From assembly GCA_900545215.1 (NCBI GenBank), contig UQXW01000004.1, forward strand, positions 1-64,000: a stretch of DNA of 64,000 nucleotides, given 5' to 3'. The notes under the pieces are model-generated. The model searched no databases, had not been told where the DNA came from, and saw only the letters and a program-made list of their open reading frames with translations. This stretch comes from an uncultured Bacteroidota bacterium. Lineage in GTDB: Bacteria; Bacteroidota; Bacteroidia; Bacteroidales; P3. Below, piece by piece: positions 43,918 through 51,931 of the stretch; positions within the stretch are counted from its first letter, which is position 1, and each line of letters opens with the position of its first letter. The position numbers and the translations under genes were made by a program.

Positions 43918-44802
43918 ATGAAACATAGAGCAGGTTTCGTAAATATAATAGGTAATCCCAATGTGGGCAAATCGACATTGATGAATGCCCTTGTAGGCGA
44001 AAAAGTAAGCATCATAACACGCAAATGTCAAACCACACGGCATAGAATTCTGGGCTTGGTGAACGGAGAAGATTTCCAGATAGTTTTTTCGGATACCCCC
44101 GGCATACTTAATCCCCATTACAAATTACAACAGTGTATGTTGCAACAAGTGGAAGGGGCATTGTCCGATGCAGATGTCTTTCTCGTCGTTACGGATATGG
44201 GCGAAGAAATAAAGAACAAGAACATCTATGAAAAGATATGCCGCAGCAATATTCCTGTGATAGTCGTAATCAATAAGATAGATTTGGCTTCGCAGGAGAA
44301 AGTTAACGAAGTAATCGAACATTGGCAGAAAGAAATTCCGAGAGCCGAAGTCGTCCCTTGCAGTGCTTTGCATTCGATGGGTATGGAAAGGGTGATGGAA
44401 TTGGTGAAAAGCCATTTGCCGGAATCGCCTGCCTACTATGACAAGGAAATGCTGACCGACCGAAGCATGAGATTCATAGTAAGCGAAATCATACGCGAGA
44501 AGATATTGTTGTTCTATGACAAAGAAATCCCTTATTCCACTGAAGTGGCAATAGAAGAGTTCAAAGAAGATGAGCAAATAAACCGTATAAAAGCTGTTAT
44601 CTATACCGAGAGAGAAAGCCAAAAGAAAATCCTCATCGGTAAAGGCGGAAGTATGATAAAGAAAGTGGGAACGGAGGCAAGAAAAGACATAGAAGCATTC
44701 ACGGAAAAGAGATGTTTCTTGGAATTGCTTATCAAAGTGAAGAAGGATTGGCGAAACAGCGAACGGGATTTGCAAATCTTCGGTTATGAATCCAAGAAAT
44801 AA
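43918..44802 (+). CDS. era: GTPase Era
   Basis: 294 residues. G1 GNPNVGKST (12-20), G2 in TTRHRI, G3 DTPG, G4 NKID and a C-terminal KH domain with KKILIGKGGSMIKKVGTEAR. Era binds the 3' end of 16S rRNA and assists small-subunit maturation. It lies 20 bp after kdsD and its stop overlaps the next gene by 17 bp, so the cluster kdsD-era-flavoprotein-barrel is one transcript. Confidence 0.95.
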   Translation: MKHRAGFVNIIGNPNVGKSTLMNALVGEKVSIITRKCQTTRHRILGLVNGEDFQIVFSDTPGILNPHYKLQQCMLQQVEGALSDADVFLVVTDMGEEIKNKNIYEKICRSNIPVIVVINKIDLASQEKVNEVIEHWQKEIPRAEVVPCSALHSMGMERVMELVKSHLPESPAYYDKEMLTDRSMRFIVSEIIREKILLFYDKEIPYSTEVAIEEFKEDEQINRIKAVIYTERESQKKILIGKGGSMIKKVGTEARKDIEAFTEKRCFLELLIKVKKDWRNSERDLQIFGYESKK

Positions 44803-46051
44803 ATCCGGCAGGTTCGATATTCTGATTATCGGAGGCGGTGCCGCAGGTTTGATGGCGGCGGTACGTTTGTGCGGTACAGGAAAAAGGGTTCTCGTTTTGG
44901 AGAAAATGAGACAAGCAGGACTGAAACTGCGTATCACCGGCAAGGGAAGATGCAACCTTACAAACACTTTGCCAATCAATGACTTCCTTTCACGCTGTTC
45001 AAACGGCGAAAGAAATTTGCGAAACGCCGTTTCATTTTTCTCGAATCAAGATACGATAAATTTTTTCGAAGACTTGGGATTGCCCCTTGTTGAAGAGAGA
45101 GGACACAGAGTATTTCCACGCAGCGGCAAAAGCCTTGATGTATTTCTTTCATTGGTCAGGAAAATCGAAGCCTCGAAGAATGTCGATTTGGTTTGCAACA
45201 AGGGCGTGGAAAGAATATTGATTGAGAACAATGCTGTCAGAGGTGTAAGGTGTTTTGACGGTGATGTGTTTCATGCCGACAAAGTATTGCTTTGTTGCGG
45301 CGGAGAATCTTACCCTGCCACAGGTTCAAATGGAGATGGCATAAGACTTGCGTATCAGTCCGGACACAAAATCACTCCCACAATGCCGGCTTTGGTCGGA
45401 ATAAGGACAAAAATCGCACACCCTGCAAGTTTGCAAAATTATACCGTAAAGAATGTGCAGGTTTGCATTCTTGATGATAAAGGAAAAATATTGGAGAGGG
45501 ATTTCGGGGATATGAGTTTGGACGAATACGGCCTTGCAGGATCTGTCATATTGCGGCTGAGTCGTAAGATTGCAGAAAGGCTTTACAAAAAGGAAAGACT
45601 GTTCGTATCCGTGGATATGAAGCCTAAATTGAGCGAAGAAAAACTCAAGAAAGAGATAAGCAGGGTTTTGCAAGAACGAGTCGGACAAAGTACGGATAAT
45701 ATTTTGAGAGCATGGTTGTCGGAACCTCTCGTACGGGATTACAAGTTTTGGTTGAAAAAACAGAAAGAGAGTTTGAAAGTACAGAAACACAGGCTCGGCA
45801 ACGCAGAAGCGATAATGTTATACCTCAAATACAATAAAGATGAGATAATAGGGGATATGGGTTGGTATGAAGCCATAGTTACCAAAGGCGGAGTGGATTT
45901 ATCACAGGTTAATTGCCGAAGCATGCAATCGAAAATAGTAAAAGGGTTGTACTTTGCAGGAGAAGTGCTGGATTTCGATGGCGATACAGGCGGCTTTAAT
46001 CTGCAAACAGCTTTTTCGACAGCCGCTTTGGCTTGCAGCAACATGCAATAA
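44786..46051 (+). CDS. NAD(P)/FAD-dependent oxidoreductase (BaiN/HI0933 family)
   Basis: 421 residues. FAD-binding Rossmann motif IIGGGAAGLMAAVRL (12-26), LEKMRQAGLKLRITGKGRCNLTN (the family's signature), VLLCCGGESYPATGSNGDG, and C-terminal GLYFAGEVLDFDGDTGGFNLQTAFSTA. The family is widespread; named functions (aminoacetone oxidase, BaiN) rest on few members. The start at 44786 overlaps era by 17 bp. Two core-like motifs 21 bp apart at 45006 and 45027 fall in its conserved NGERNLRNAV region and are judged to be coincidence. Confidence 0.9.
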   Translation: MNPRNKSGRFDILIIGGGAAGLMAAVRLCGTGKRVLVLEKMRQAGLKLRITGKGRCNLTNTLPINDFLSRCSNGERNLRNAVSFFSNQDTINFFEDLGLPLVEERGHRVFPRSGKSLDVFLSLVRKIEASKNVDLVCNKGVERILIENNAVRGVRCFDGDVFHADKVLLCCGGESYPATGSNGDGIRLAYQSGHKITPTMPALVGIRTKIAHPASLQNYTVKNVQVCILDDKGKILERDFGDMSLDEYGLAGSVILRLSRKIAERLYKKERLFVSVDMKPKLSEEKLKKEISRVLQERVGQSTDNILRAWLSEPLVRDYKFWLKKQKESLKVQKHRLGNAEAIMLYLKYNKDEIIGDMGWYEAIVTKGGVDLSQVNCRSMQSKIVKGLYFAGEVLDFDGDTGGFNLQTAFSTAALACSNMQ

Positions 46052-46058
46052 ACAGCGT

Positions 46059-47291
46059 ATGAAAAGAATACTGTTTTTTATTTTTGCATTGTTGTCCGTT
46101 ATATGCGGACTTTCGCAAGTAAAATATGCACCCATAGACAAAAGGGACTTGGAAAGAGCAGGTAGATTGCTTATGCAGGAGAGATTTTCAGGTCTTTTGT
46201 CCGCCGACAATTACCTCTCTATTGGATTCATGGATTTCGGACCCGTAGAGCGTTTTGCAAGCTATAATCCCGTGGAGGGTGTAAGACTGAGATTAAGTGG
46301 CAGAACCAATCCCAAATTCAGCAAAAGATTTGGTTTCAAGTGGCTTTTGGCATACGGAACGGAAGACAAAAAATTCAAATACGGACTTTCAGCCGGCATA
46401 AGCCTCAAACGCAAGCCGGCTTCTGTTTATGCTTTTCCAGCCAATGCCTTGACCCTTTCATACGAAGACAATACTTATATGCCTAATACAGCAAATTATG
46501 ATGTGCTTTACTATTCCTTCGCTCCATGGAGGAACTACTACCTTTCCTATAACCGTAAAATTTCGATAACATACCTTTACGAATTACGTTCGGGTCTCGG
46601 ATTTTCTCCTGCCGTGGGACTTCGCAATCTTTATTCCAATGTTTACTATGACGGGGAAACGAGTTTTGAGACACTTGATAAAGATTACTCATATTTGAAC
46701 GCAGGAATGGAAATCTTTTTCCGTCCCTCACGGAAACGAAAGAACAAAAAAAGTCTGAACTCCCGCTTGAACGAACTCCCGACAAACCTTTCTGCGAATT
46801 ACACACACAACTTTCTTTTGAATGATTACAGGAAATCATACGGCACAGTATCGTTTACAATATCCGAAAGACTGTTCATAGGGAAAAGAATGGCAACAGA
46901 TATAATGTTGAAAGGCGGAAAGATAATAGGAAATACTAACCAAGGGCTTTATTTCACCCCTATGCAATCTTTCGGAATAATATCAGATACTTATGGTTTC
47001 AACCTTCTTGCTTTCGATAAGCGGTTTTACAGAAAAGAATACATACAATGTTTTCTGCAAATAAACTCAGGAGGATTTTTCTCCGACATGATACCTTTTT
47101 TGAAACAATACAGAATGAACGAATTCGTATATGGCAAAGCACTATACGGCGAATACAAACCATATTACGAAATCGGCATGGGTGTGGATAACATATTGTC
47201 ATGTCTTGGCGTGGAAATAATACGTTCCTTCTCTACGGAAGAAGACGCACACGGCGGATACTGGGGTTGCAGGCTGAGATTGAAGTATTAG
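46059..47291 (+). CDS. Outer-membrane beta-barrel protein (DUF5686 C-terminal-like)
   Basis: 410 residues from the ATG at 46059, 7 bp after the previous gene, with signal peptide MKRILFFIFALLSVICGLSQ. The mature part is rich in alternating aromatic and polar residues and in RY/Y-ending strands, and the end NILSCLGVEIIRSFSTEEDA ... RLRLKY is barrel-like. Segments such as GVRLRLSGRTNPKFSKRFGFK and FVYGKALYGEYKPYYEIGMG resemble the barrel half of DUF5686 proteins. The N-terminal carboxypeptidase-regulatory-like part of that family is missing, so this may be a short paralogue. Confidence 0.65.
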   Translation: MKRILFFIFALLSVICGLSQVKYAPIDKRDLERAGRLLMQERFSGLLSADNYLSIGFMDFGPVERFASYNPVEGVRLRLSGRTNPKFSKRFGFKWLLAYGTEDKKFKYGLSAGISLKRKPASVYAFPANALTLSYEDNTYMPNTANYDVLYYSFAPWRNYYLSYNRKISITYLYELRSGLGFSPAVGLRNLYSNVYYDGETSFETLDKDYSYLNAGMEIFFRPSRKRKNKKSLNSRLNELPTNLSANYTHNFLLNDYRKSYGTVSFTISERLFIGKRMATDIMLKGGKIIGNTNQGLYFTPMQSFGIISDTYGFNLLAFDKRFYRKEYIQCFLQINSGGFFSDMIPFLKQYRMNEFVYGKALYGEYKPYYEIGMGVDNILSCLGVEIIRSFSTEEDAHGGYWGCRLRLKY

Positions 47292-47453
47292 AAAGCACCT
47301 TTCACTCAATATTACCTTAAAACCAAAAATCGAATCGGATTTCGTACACATTTTTTAGTCCTTACAAACTCAAAAAGGAGTAATCACGGCGAAACCAATC
47401 TTTAAGCATTTGCCACGAAAACTTTTGTGATAAGATTGTAAGAGGAATGGCAA

Positions 47454-47588
47454 ATGTCTTTCGCAATTCGACAAAACGCATTGCAGGATAACGTGAAAAC
47501 AATCAATATTTTGACAAACGTAGGTTACGTATTGCTTCCAAAAACTTTGCTGACGGATTTATATGCCATTCTTCCATTTGTTGCGTAA
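47454..47588 (+). CDS. Possible small ORF (44 residues), unrecognised
   Basis: ATG at 47454, stop TAA at 47586-47588. The predicted product begins MSFAIRQNALQDNVKTINIL and ends in hydrophobic LPKTLLTDLYAILPFVA. No family is recognised. No ribosome-binding site or promoter is evident. The stop overlaps the next ATG (TAATG). It may be a fragment of a lost gene. Confidence 0.2.
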   Translation: MSFAIRQNALQDNVKTINILTNVGYVLLPKTLLTDLYAILPFVA

Positions 47589-47836
47589 TGTTTTTGTACA
47601 TCTTGGGTATAGAAAATGATGACACGCTTGCCACGGATTTATCTGACGATAACCTTTATGATTCGATTATCCGCAAGTCCTTGTCGCGTAATGAGGAAAA
47701 TTGTACATTTGGTTTCATGATTAAATGGGTAACGAAGGTAAATATAGGCATTTTCAAACTCGAAGCAGAAAGTGAAATTCCCTTTTTGTTTCGCTTACAT
47801 CGTTATTCTCTTTCTGTTATAAAGCATTATCGGTAA
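47588..47836 (+). CDS. Possible small ORF (82 residues), unrecognised
   Basis: Begins with the ATG of TAATG shared with the previous frame. The product (MFLYILGIENDDTLATDLSD ... RLHRYSLSVIKHYR) has mixed composition without membrane helices or known motifs. Coding status is doubtful; listed because the TAATG coupling is the only organised feature of this spacer. Confidence 0.2.
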   Translation: MFLYILGIENDDTLATDLSDDNLYDSIIRKSLSRNEENCTFGFMIKWVTKVNIGIFKLEAESEIPFLFRLHRYSLSVIKHYR

Positions 47837-47928
47837 AATGAACTCAAGAAGGCTATCAAATTCCGGACAAAATAAAAGCGACAACCTATTAAAAGTCGCC
47901 GCTTTCCACAATTAACCCACTATTTTTG

Positions 47929-48002
47929 TGATCTAGCCAGGATTCGAACCTGGGACCTACTGCTTAGAAGGCAGTTGCTCTATCCAGCTGAGCTACTAGA
48001 CC
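47929..48002 (-). tRNA. tRNA-Arg (TCT)
   Basis: 74 nt on the minus strand: acceptor GGTCTAG/CTAGATC, D-arm GCTCAGCTGGATAGAGC, anticodon loop CTTCTAA giving TCT, T-arm CCAGGTTCGAATCCTGG and discriminator A. A strong minus-strand terminator lies 8 bp upstream, separating it from tRNA-Pro. Confidence 0.93.
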
Positions 48003-48010
48003 CCTCAAAA

Positions 48011-48036
48011 AAAAGAACCAGTCCCATGGTTCTTTT
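48011..48036 (-). terminator. Intrinsic terminator between tRNA-Pro and tRNA-Arg
   Basis: AAAAGAACCA / TGGTTCTTTT ten-pair stem with a six-base loop. On the minus strand it is followed by an unbroken T run (complement of the A run ending at 48014), so it should end the tRNA-Ser-Pro transcript just before tRNA-Arg. Confidence 0.75.
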
Positions 48037-48037
48037 G

Positions 48038-48112
48038 TCGGGGTAGCAGGATTCGAACCTGCGGCCTCCACATCCCAAATGTGGCGCGATAACCGGACTA
48101 CGCTATACCCCG
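48038..48112 (-). tRNA. tRNA-Pro (TGG)
   Basis: 75 nt on the minus strand: acceptor CGGGGTA/TACCCCG, anticodon stem-loop CCACA-TTTGGGA-TGTGG giving TGG, T-arm GCAGGTTCGAATCCTGC and discriminator A. It has the usual Pro D-loop (GTAGTCCGGTTATCGC). Confidence 0.94.
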
Positions 48113-48149
48113 TTTTACCTTTCCCCCAACCACTCGTTTCGGAAAGACT

Positions 48150-48239
<90 letters not shown>

Positions 48240-48280
48240 AATTCCATTCAACCCTAACGGTTACGTGCGAATTGGGATTG

Positions 48281-48311
48281 CAAAATTACATTTTTTCTCC
48301 GACATACCAAA
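48281..48311 (-). promoter_or_regulatory. Full promoter for the tRNA-Ser/Pro(/Arg) cluster
   Basis: On the minus strand TTTG (48308-48311), 19 bp, TAATTTTG (48281-48288). It lies 41 bp upstream of the tRNA-Ser 5' end. Confidence 0.78.
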
Positions 48312-48419
48312 TCTTTTTCCATGAAAAATGAAAATTAAATTCTATCTCACAAAATATCAGTCGATTAAAATTGCAAAGAATTTCATTCAAATCGAGAAAT
48401 AAAGCGTACATCAAGCAAT

Positions 48420-48602
48420 TCATACCTTGGCTTTTGTTTTTGCGACAGTCAAAATACAGCATTCATAGAGCAAATACATCGGAAGAGAGACCAAAATCAA
48501 TGTAAAGACATCCGGCGGAGTTATTATAGCCGAAACAACAAGAACAGCTACAAAAGCATGTCTGCGATAATGCCTCAAAAAATCGACCGTTAATACATTC
48601 TT
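48420..48602 (-). pseudogene. tatC: tatC C-terminal relic
   Basis: A minus-strand frame of 60 codons plus stop encodes the end of TatC, the core of the twin-arginine translocase: VLTVDFLRHYRRHAFVAVLV, then VSAIITPPDVFTLILVSLPM, then YLLYECCIL. TPPDV and PMYLLYE are the conserved last-loop and last-helix motifs. A TAA stop lies directly upstream in frame (48603-48605), and the ~180 N-terminal codons are gone, replaced by unrelated sequence and a repeat array. No tatA is nearby. This is a truncated remnant, suggesting loss of the Tat pathway or a second intact copy elsewhere. Confidence 0.8.
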
Positions 48603-48704
48603 TTAGCTAAAATGAATGCTTGTTTTGCCGAAACACACATGGATTTGTCCGAAAATAGGGAGAAATCGCACAATAGGAAAAAGGTGGCGACGTTTCAGTG
48701 AAAC

Positions 48705-48800
48705 TCTTCCGCCGTTTGGCTGAATCGAATCGCCGTTCCACTAAAATAAAACGCCGAAAGAATTTTCTCAATCGGCGTTTGGTTGTGGTCGAATCGGCGT
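48705..48800. repeat. Phased palindrome array beside the tatC relic (five cores)
   Basis: CGCCG/CGGCG cores centred at 48712, 48733, 48754, 48775 and 48797: spacings of 21, 21, 21 and 22 bp. It contains AACGCCGAAAGAATTTT, the complement of the sequence shared with 33-55 and 39500-39515, and GCCGTTCCACTAAAAT, shared with the array at 15149. Confidence 0.85.
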
Positions 48801-48848
48801 TTCGGTGGCGGCAGATGTTGCTTGCGAACAAATTGTGAGGTTTTTCGT

Positions 48849-48878
48849 TTTGATATACCGTATATATTCGTACCTTTG
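48849..48878 (+). promoter_or_regulatory. Promoter for rsfS-ftsH operon
   Basis: TTTG (48849-48852), 18 bp, TACCTTTG (48871-48878), 24 bp upstream of the rsfS ATG. It should drive the run of rightward genes from rsfS onward. Confidence 0.75.
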
Positions 48879-48902
48879 CAAGGAAATTCATAATACAGAC
48901 TG

Positions 48903-49274
48903 ATGACAAAACAGAAGAAAGAAGCGGAAGTGCTTTCCAAGATAGCTGTCGAAGCCATAAAGTCCAAGAAAGGCAGGCAGATAACATTGATTGATTTTAA
49001 CGGAGTGGAAGGTTCGTTGTTTGAATACTACGTTCTTTGTACTGCCAATTCGCCTTCTCATGTCGATGCTTTGGCAGACGAAATCGAAAGGCAGGTCAGG
49101 GAGATGACAGGCATAAAACCCCGCAGGGTAGAGGGCTTGCAGAATTGTCAATGGGTGTTGTTGGATTATTTTGACGTTGTGATACATGTTTTCTTGGCTG
49201 AAACGAGAGAGTTCTACAACATAGAGGCGATGTGGAAAGACGTTAAACAAATTCATTTCGAGGACGAAGAGTAG
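48903..49274 (+). CDS. rsfS: Ribosome silencing factor RsfS
   Basis: 123 residues, the RsfS/Iojap fold: ITLIDFNGVEGSLFEYYVLC, TANSPSHVDALADEIERQV, VEGLQNCQWVLLDYFDVVIH and VFLAETREFYNIEAMWKD. It binds ribosomal protein L14 and blocks subunit joining when nutrients are low. It starts 24 bp after a consensus promoter, and ftsH begins 1 bp after its stop. Confidence 0.94.
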   Translation: MTKQKKEAEVLSKIAVEAIKSKKGRQITLIDFNGVEGSLFEYYVLCTANSPSHVDALADEIERQVREMTGIKPRRVEGLQNCQWVLLDYFDVVIHVFLAETREFYNIEAMWKDVKQIHFEDEE

Positions 49275-49275
49275 T

Positions 49276-51336
49276 ATGGCAGGCAAACAAAACAATAAAG
49301 GTGGAAGACCTTTGGGCGGAGGTAAGTTCAAGTTCAACCTGTATTGGATTTACTTTTTGGTTCTCCTTACTTTGGGTGTGGTATGGTTCACCGGTGATGG
49401 CGAAAGTGCGATAAGCAAGGATATAAAGTGGGACAGATTGCAGAAGGTGCTGCTCGATAAGGATTACTCCAAGATAAATGTTGTCAATAAGGAGTTTGCG
49501 GAGGTCTATATCAAGCCCGACAAAATCAAAAACGACAATGATTACAAGGATTTGAAACCGAAGCCGGGGTTTTTGTCCGACGGTTCCGATGTAAGCAAAG
49601 GTTTCTATATTTATAAGTTCGTCAATTACGATGATTTTCGCGAACAGTTGAAGACGGTGGAGAATCAATGGATTGCAAAGGACACCGTGGGTATCGAAAG
49701 CGAGTTGAAGAAGCAGGAAATCATTGCCAATCTCAGAATAAACGTCGAAAGCGAGACGAGAAAGAGTTTTTTCGGTGAAAATTCCATGTTTCTCTTCTCT
49801 CTGATTATAATGCTCGTTATATGGTTCGTCTTTTTCAGAATGATGAGAAACAGTTCTTCCGGAGGCGGAATGGGCGGTGGTATATTCAATGTGGGAAAAA
49901 GTAAGGCGAGACTTTATGATAAGGATAATGATGTGAAGGTTACCTTTGCCGATGTCGCAGGTCTGGAGGGTGCGAAGGTGGAGGTGAAGGAGATTGTGGA
50001 CTTTCTCAGAAATCCGTCGAAATATACGCAACTCGGAGGCAAAATTCCGAAAGGTGCGTTGCTCGTAGGGCCTCCGGGAACGGGAAAGACCTTGCTGGCA
50101 AAGGCAGTGGCAGGAGAAGCAAAGGTGCCGTTCTTTTCTCTTTCTGGCAGCGACTTCGTGGAAATGTTCGTGGGTGTGGGGGCTTCCCGTGTGAGAGATT
50201 TGTTCAAGACGGCAAAGGAGAAAGCTCCGTGCATAATATTCATAGACGAGATTGATGCTATCGGCAGGGCGAGGGGAAAGAATCTGGCTTCCGGCTCGAA
50301 TGATGAGAGAGAAAACACATTGAACCAACTCTTGACGGAAATGGACGGCTTCGGCACAAATGCCGGTGTGATAATTCTTGCCGCCACGAACAGGGCGGAT
50401 ATATTGGATAAAGCATTGCTGCGTGCCGGCAGGTTCGACAGGCAGATACATGTGGAATTGCCAGATGTGGAAGAAAGAAAAGCCATATTCAAGGTTCATA
50501 CGAAGAACCTTAAATACGACAGCAAGGAGGTCGATATAGATTTCCTTGCAAAGCAAACGCCGGGTTTTTCGGGAGCGGATATTGCGAACCTGTGTAACGA
50601 AGCTGCTTTGATAGCGGCGAGGAACGATAAGAAGATTATAGGTAAGCAGGACTTCCTTGACGCTGTGGATAGGATTATAGGCGGATTGGAAAAGAAAACG
50701 AAAATAATCAAGCCCAAGGAAAAACGTACCATCGCTTACCATGAGGCAGGTCATGCTTCGGTCAGTTGGCTTTTGGAACATGCGAATCCTTTGGTAAAGG
50801 TTACAATAGTGCCGCGAGGCTCCGCTTTGGGTGCGGCATGGTACCTTCCTGAGGAGCGACAGATTACAACCACGGCTCAGTTGATGGATCAAATGGTTTC
50901 TTTGCTCGGAGGACGTGCGGCAGAGGAGTTGGTGTTCGGAGAAGTCTCCACGGGAGCATTGAACGATTTGGAAAGGGTAACCAAGCAGGCGTATGCAATG
51001 GTTGTTTATTACGGTTTGGATAAGGAAATCGGCAATTTGAGTTTCTACGATTCCACGGGACAGAGCGAATACGGCTTCCAGAAACCGTTCAGCGAGAAAA
51101 CGGCAGAGAAAATCGATGACAGGATACATGGAATGGTCGAAGCAGCGTATGCGAAAGCCAAATCCATATTGTCGGAGAACAGGGAGAAGTTGGACGCTTT
51201 GGCAGCCATACTCATAGACAGGGAAGTCATATTCAGGGAAGACGTGGAAAAAATTTACGGAAAGCGTCCGTGGAATGACGAGACAGAGCAAGCGGAAGAG
51301 AAATCTTCGACAAAAGATACAAAAGCGGAAGAATAG
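49276..51336 (+). CDS. ftsH: ATP-dependent zinc metalloprotease FtsH
   Basis: 686 residues. N-terminal membrane helix (about 21-42), periplasmic part, second helix near 170-192, AAA+ module with Walker A GPPGTGKT (about 265-272), Walker B IIFIDEIDA and the second region of homology NRADILDKALLRAGRFDRQI, then the M41 protease with HEAGH (about 489-493) and downstream zinc ligand Asp in ALNDLERVT. It degrades membrane and short-lived cytosolic proteins as a hexamer. It is followed after 3 bp by the LUD-domain gene. Confidence 0.97.
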   Translation: MAGKQNNKGGRPLGGGKFKFNLYWIYFLVLLTLGVVWFTGDGESAISKDIKWDRLQKVLLDKDYSKINVVNKEFAEVYIKPDKIKNDNDYKDLKPKPGFLSDGSDVSKGFYIYKFVNYDDFREQLKTVENQWIAKDTVGIESELKKQEIIANLRINVESETRKSFFGENSMFLFSLIIMLVIWFVFFRMMRNSSSGGGMGGGIFNVGKSKARLYDKDNDVKVTFADVAGLEGAKVEVKEIVDFLRNPSKYTQLGGKIPKGALLVGPPGTGKTLLAKAVAGEAKVPFFSLSGSDFVEMFVGVGASRVRDLFKTAKEKAPCIIFIDEIDAIGRARGKNLASGSNDERENTLNQLLTEMDGFGTNAGVIILAATNRADILDKALLRAGRFDRQIHVELPDVEERKAIFKVHTKNLKYDSKEVDIDFLAKQTPGFSGADIANLCNEAALIAARNDKKIIGKQDFLDAVDRIIGGLEKKTKIIKPKEKRTIAYHEAGHASVSWLLEHANPLVKVTIVPRGSALGAAWYLPEERQITTTAQLMDQMVSLLGGRAAEELVFGEVSTGALNDLERVTKQAYAMVVYYGLDKEIGNLSFYDSTGQSEYGFQKPFSEKTAEKIDDRIHGMVEAAYAKAKSILSENREKLDALAAILIDREVIFREDVEKIYGKRPWNDETEQAEEKSSTKDTKAEE

Positions 51337-51339
51337 CAG

Positions 51340-51927
51340 ATGAAAGGCAGCTCCGGAAAGGAAAAAGTTTTGAAACTGTTGAGGGCAGCTTTGCTCGAAA
51401 AAGACGGTAACGTCGCTTCTGCCACGACGAACTCGCCGGAGATGTATTGCCCTTTGTCGGATGAACCGCTTATGGTGTTTGCCGAAAAGTTCGTGAAGGG
51501 CAAAGGCAAGTTCGTTTATTGTGCAGACGAGAAAGAGTTCATCGATAATCTGCGTAATCTGGCGGCTTATCGGAAGTGGAACAAGATTGTTTCCTTTTCT
51601 CCGAGCCTGCAATCATATCTTGCCAAGTTCGGACTCGAGACATTCATGGATGACGAGGATACGACCGTCGGAATAGGACTTTGTCAGTCCATGATAGCTC
51701 GAACAGGCAGTATAATAATAACCTCCACACAGGGAGCGGGTACTCACTTGCGGCATTTTACGCCGATAATGGTGGTGATTGCTTTCGAGTCTCAGATACA
51801 GGAGAGCTATAGAATGACGCTTGAAAACATGCCTGAGACGCCTCCGCAATGGGTATTGAACATAAAATCCGGCGATTTGATAGAGGAGGAAATCAGAGAG
51901 TTGTATGTATTTGTTATAGCGGGTTGA
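51340..51927 (+). CDS. LUD-domain protein (LutC/YkgG-like)
   Basis: 195 residues with the LUD fold: VGIGLCQSMIARTGSIIITS, then TQGAGTHLRHFTPIMVVIA, and a C-terminal LYVFVIAG. In lactate utilisation systems LutC pairs with LutA and LutB, but Bacteroidetes often carry a lone LUD gene between ftsH and cdsA as here, so its function may differ. It starts 3 bp after ftsH and ends 4 bp before cdsA. Confidence 0.82.
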   Translation: MKGSSGKEKVLKLLRAALLEKDGNVASATTNSPEMYCPLSDEPLMVFAEKFVKGKGKFVYCADEKEFIDNLRNLAAYRKWNKIVSFSPSLQSYLAKFGLETFMDDEDTTVGIGLCQSMIARTGSIIITSTQGAGTHLRHFTPIMVVIAFESQIQESYRMTLENMPETPPQWVLNIKSGDLIEEEIRELYVFVIAG

Positions 51928-51931
51928 TAAG

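Larger units (their letters stand above)
47292..47928. other. Spacer without recognised genes
   Basis: Between the barrel gene and the tRNA cluster. It contains two small open frames linked by TAATG (listed separately) but no homology I recognise, no terminator for the barrel gene and no phased repeat. It looks like decayed DNA. Confidence 0.5.

Noticed and set aside
45006..45040. Two CGGCG/CGCCG cores 21 bp apart inside the BaiN-like gene
   Set aside because: They lie in a conserved segment (NGERNLRNAV) that aligns without insertion to relatives, so codon content explains them.
49243..51612. 789-codon minus-strand open frame opposite ftsH
   Set aside because: It is the antisense of the certain ftsH gene; the predicted product has no domain pattern and no promoter.
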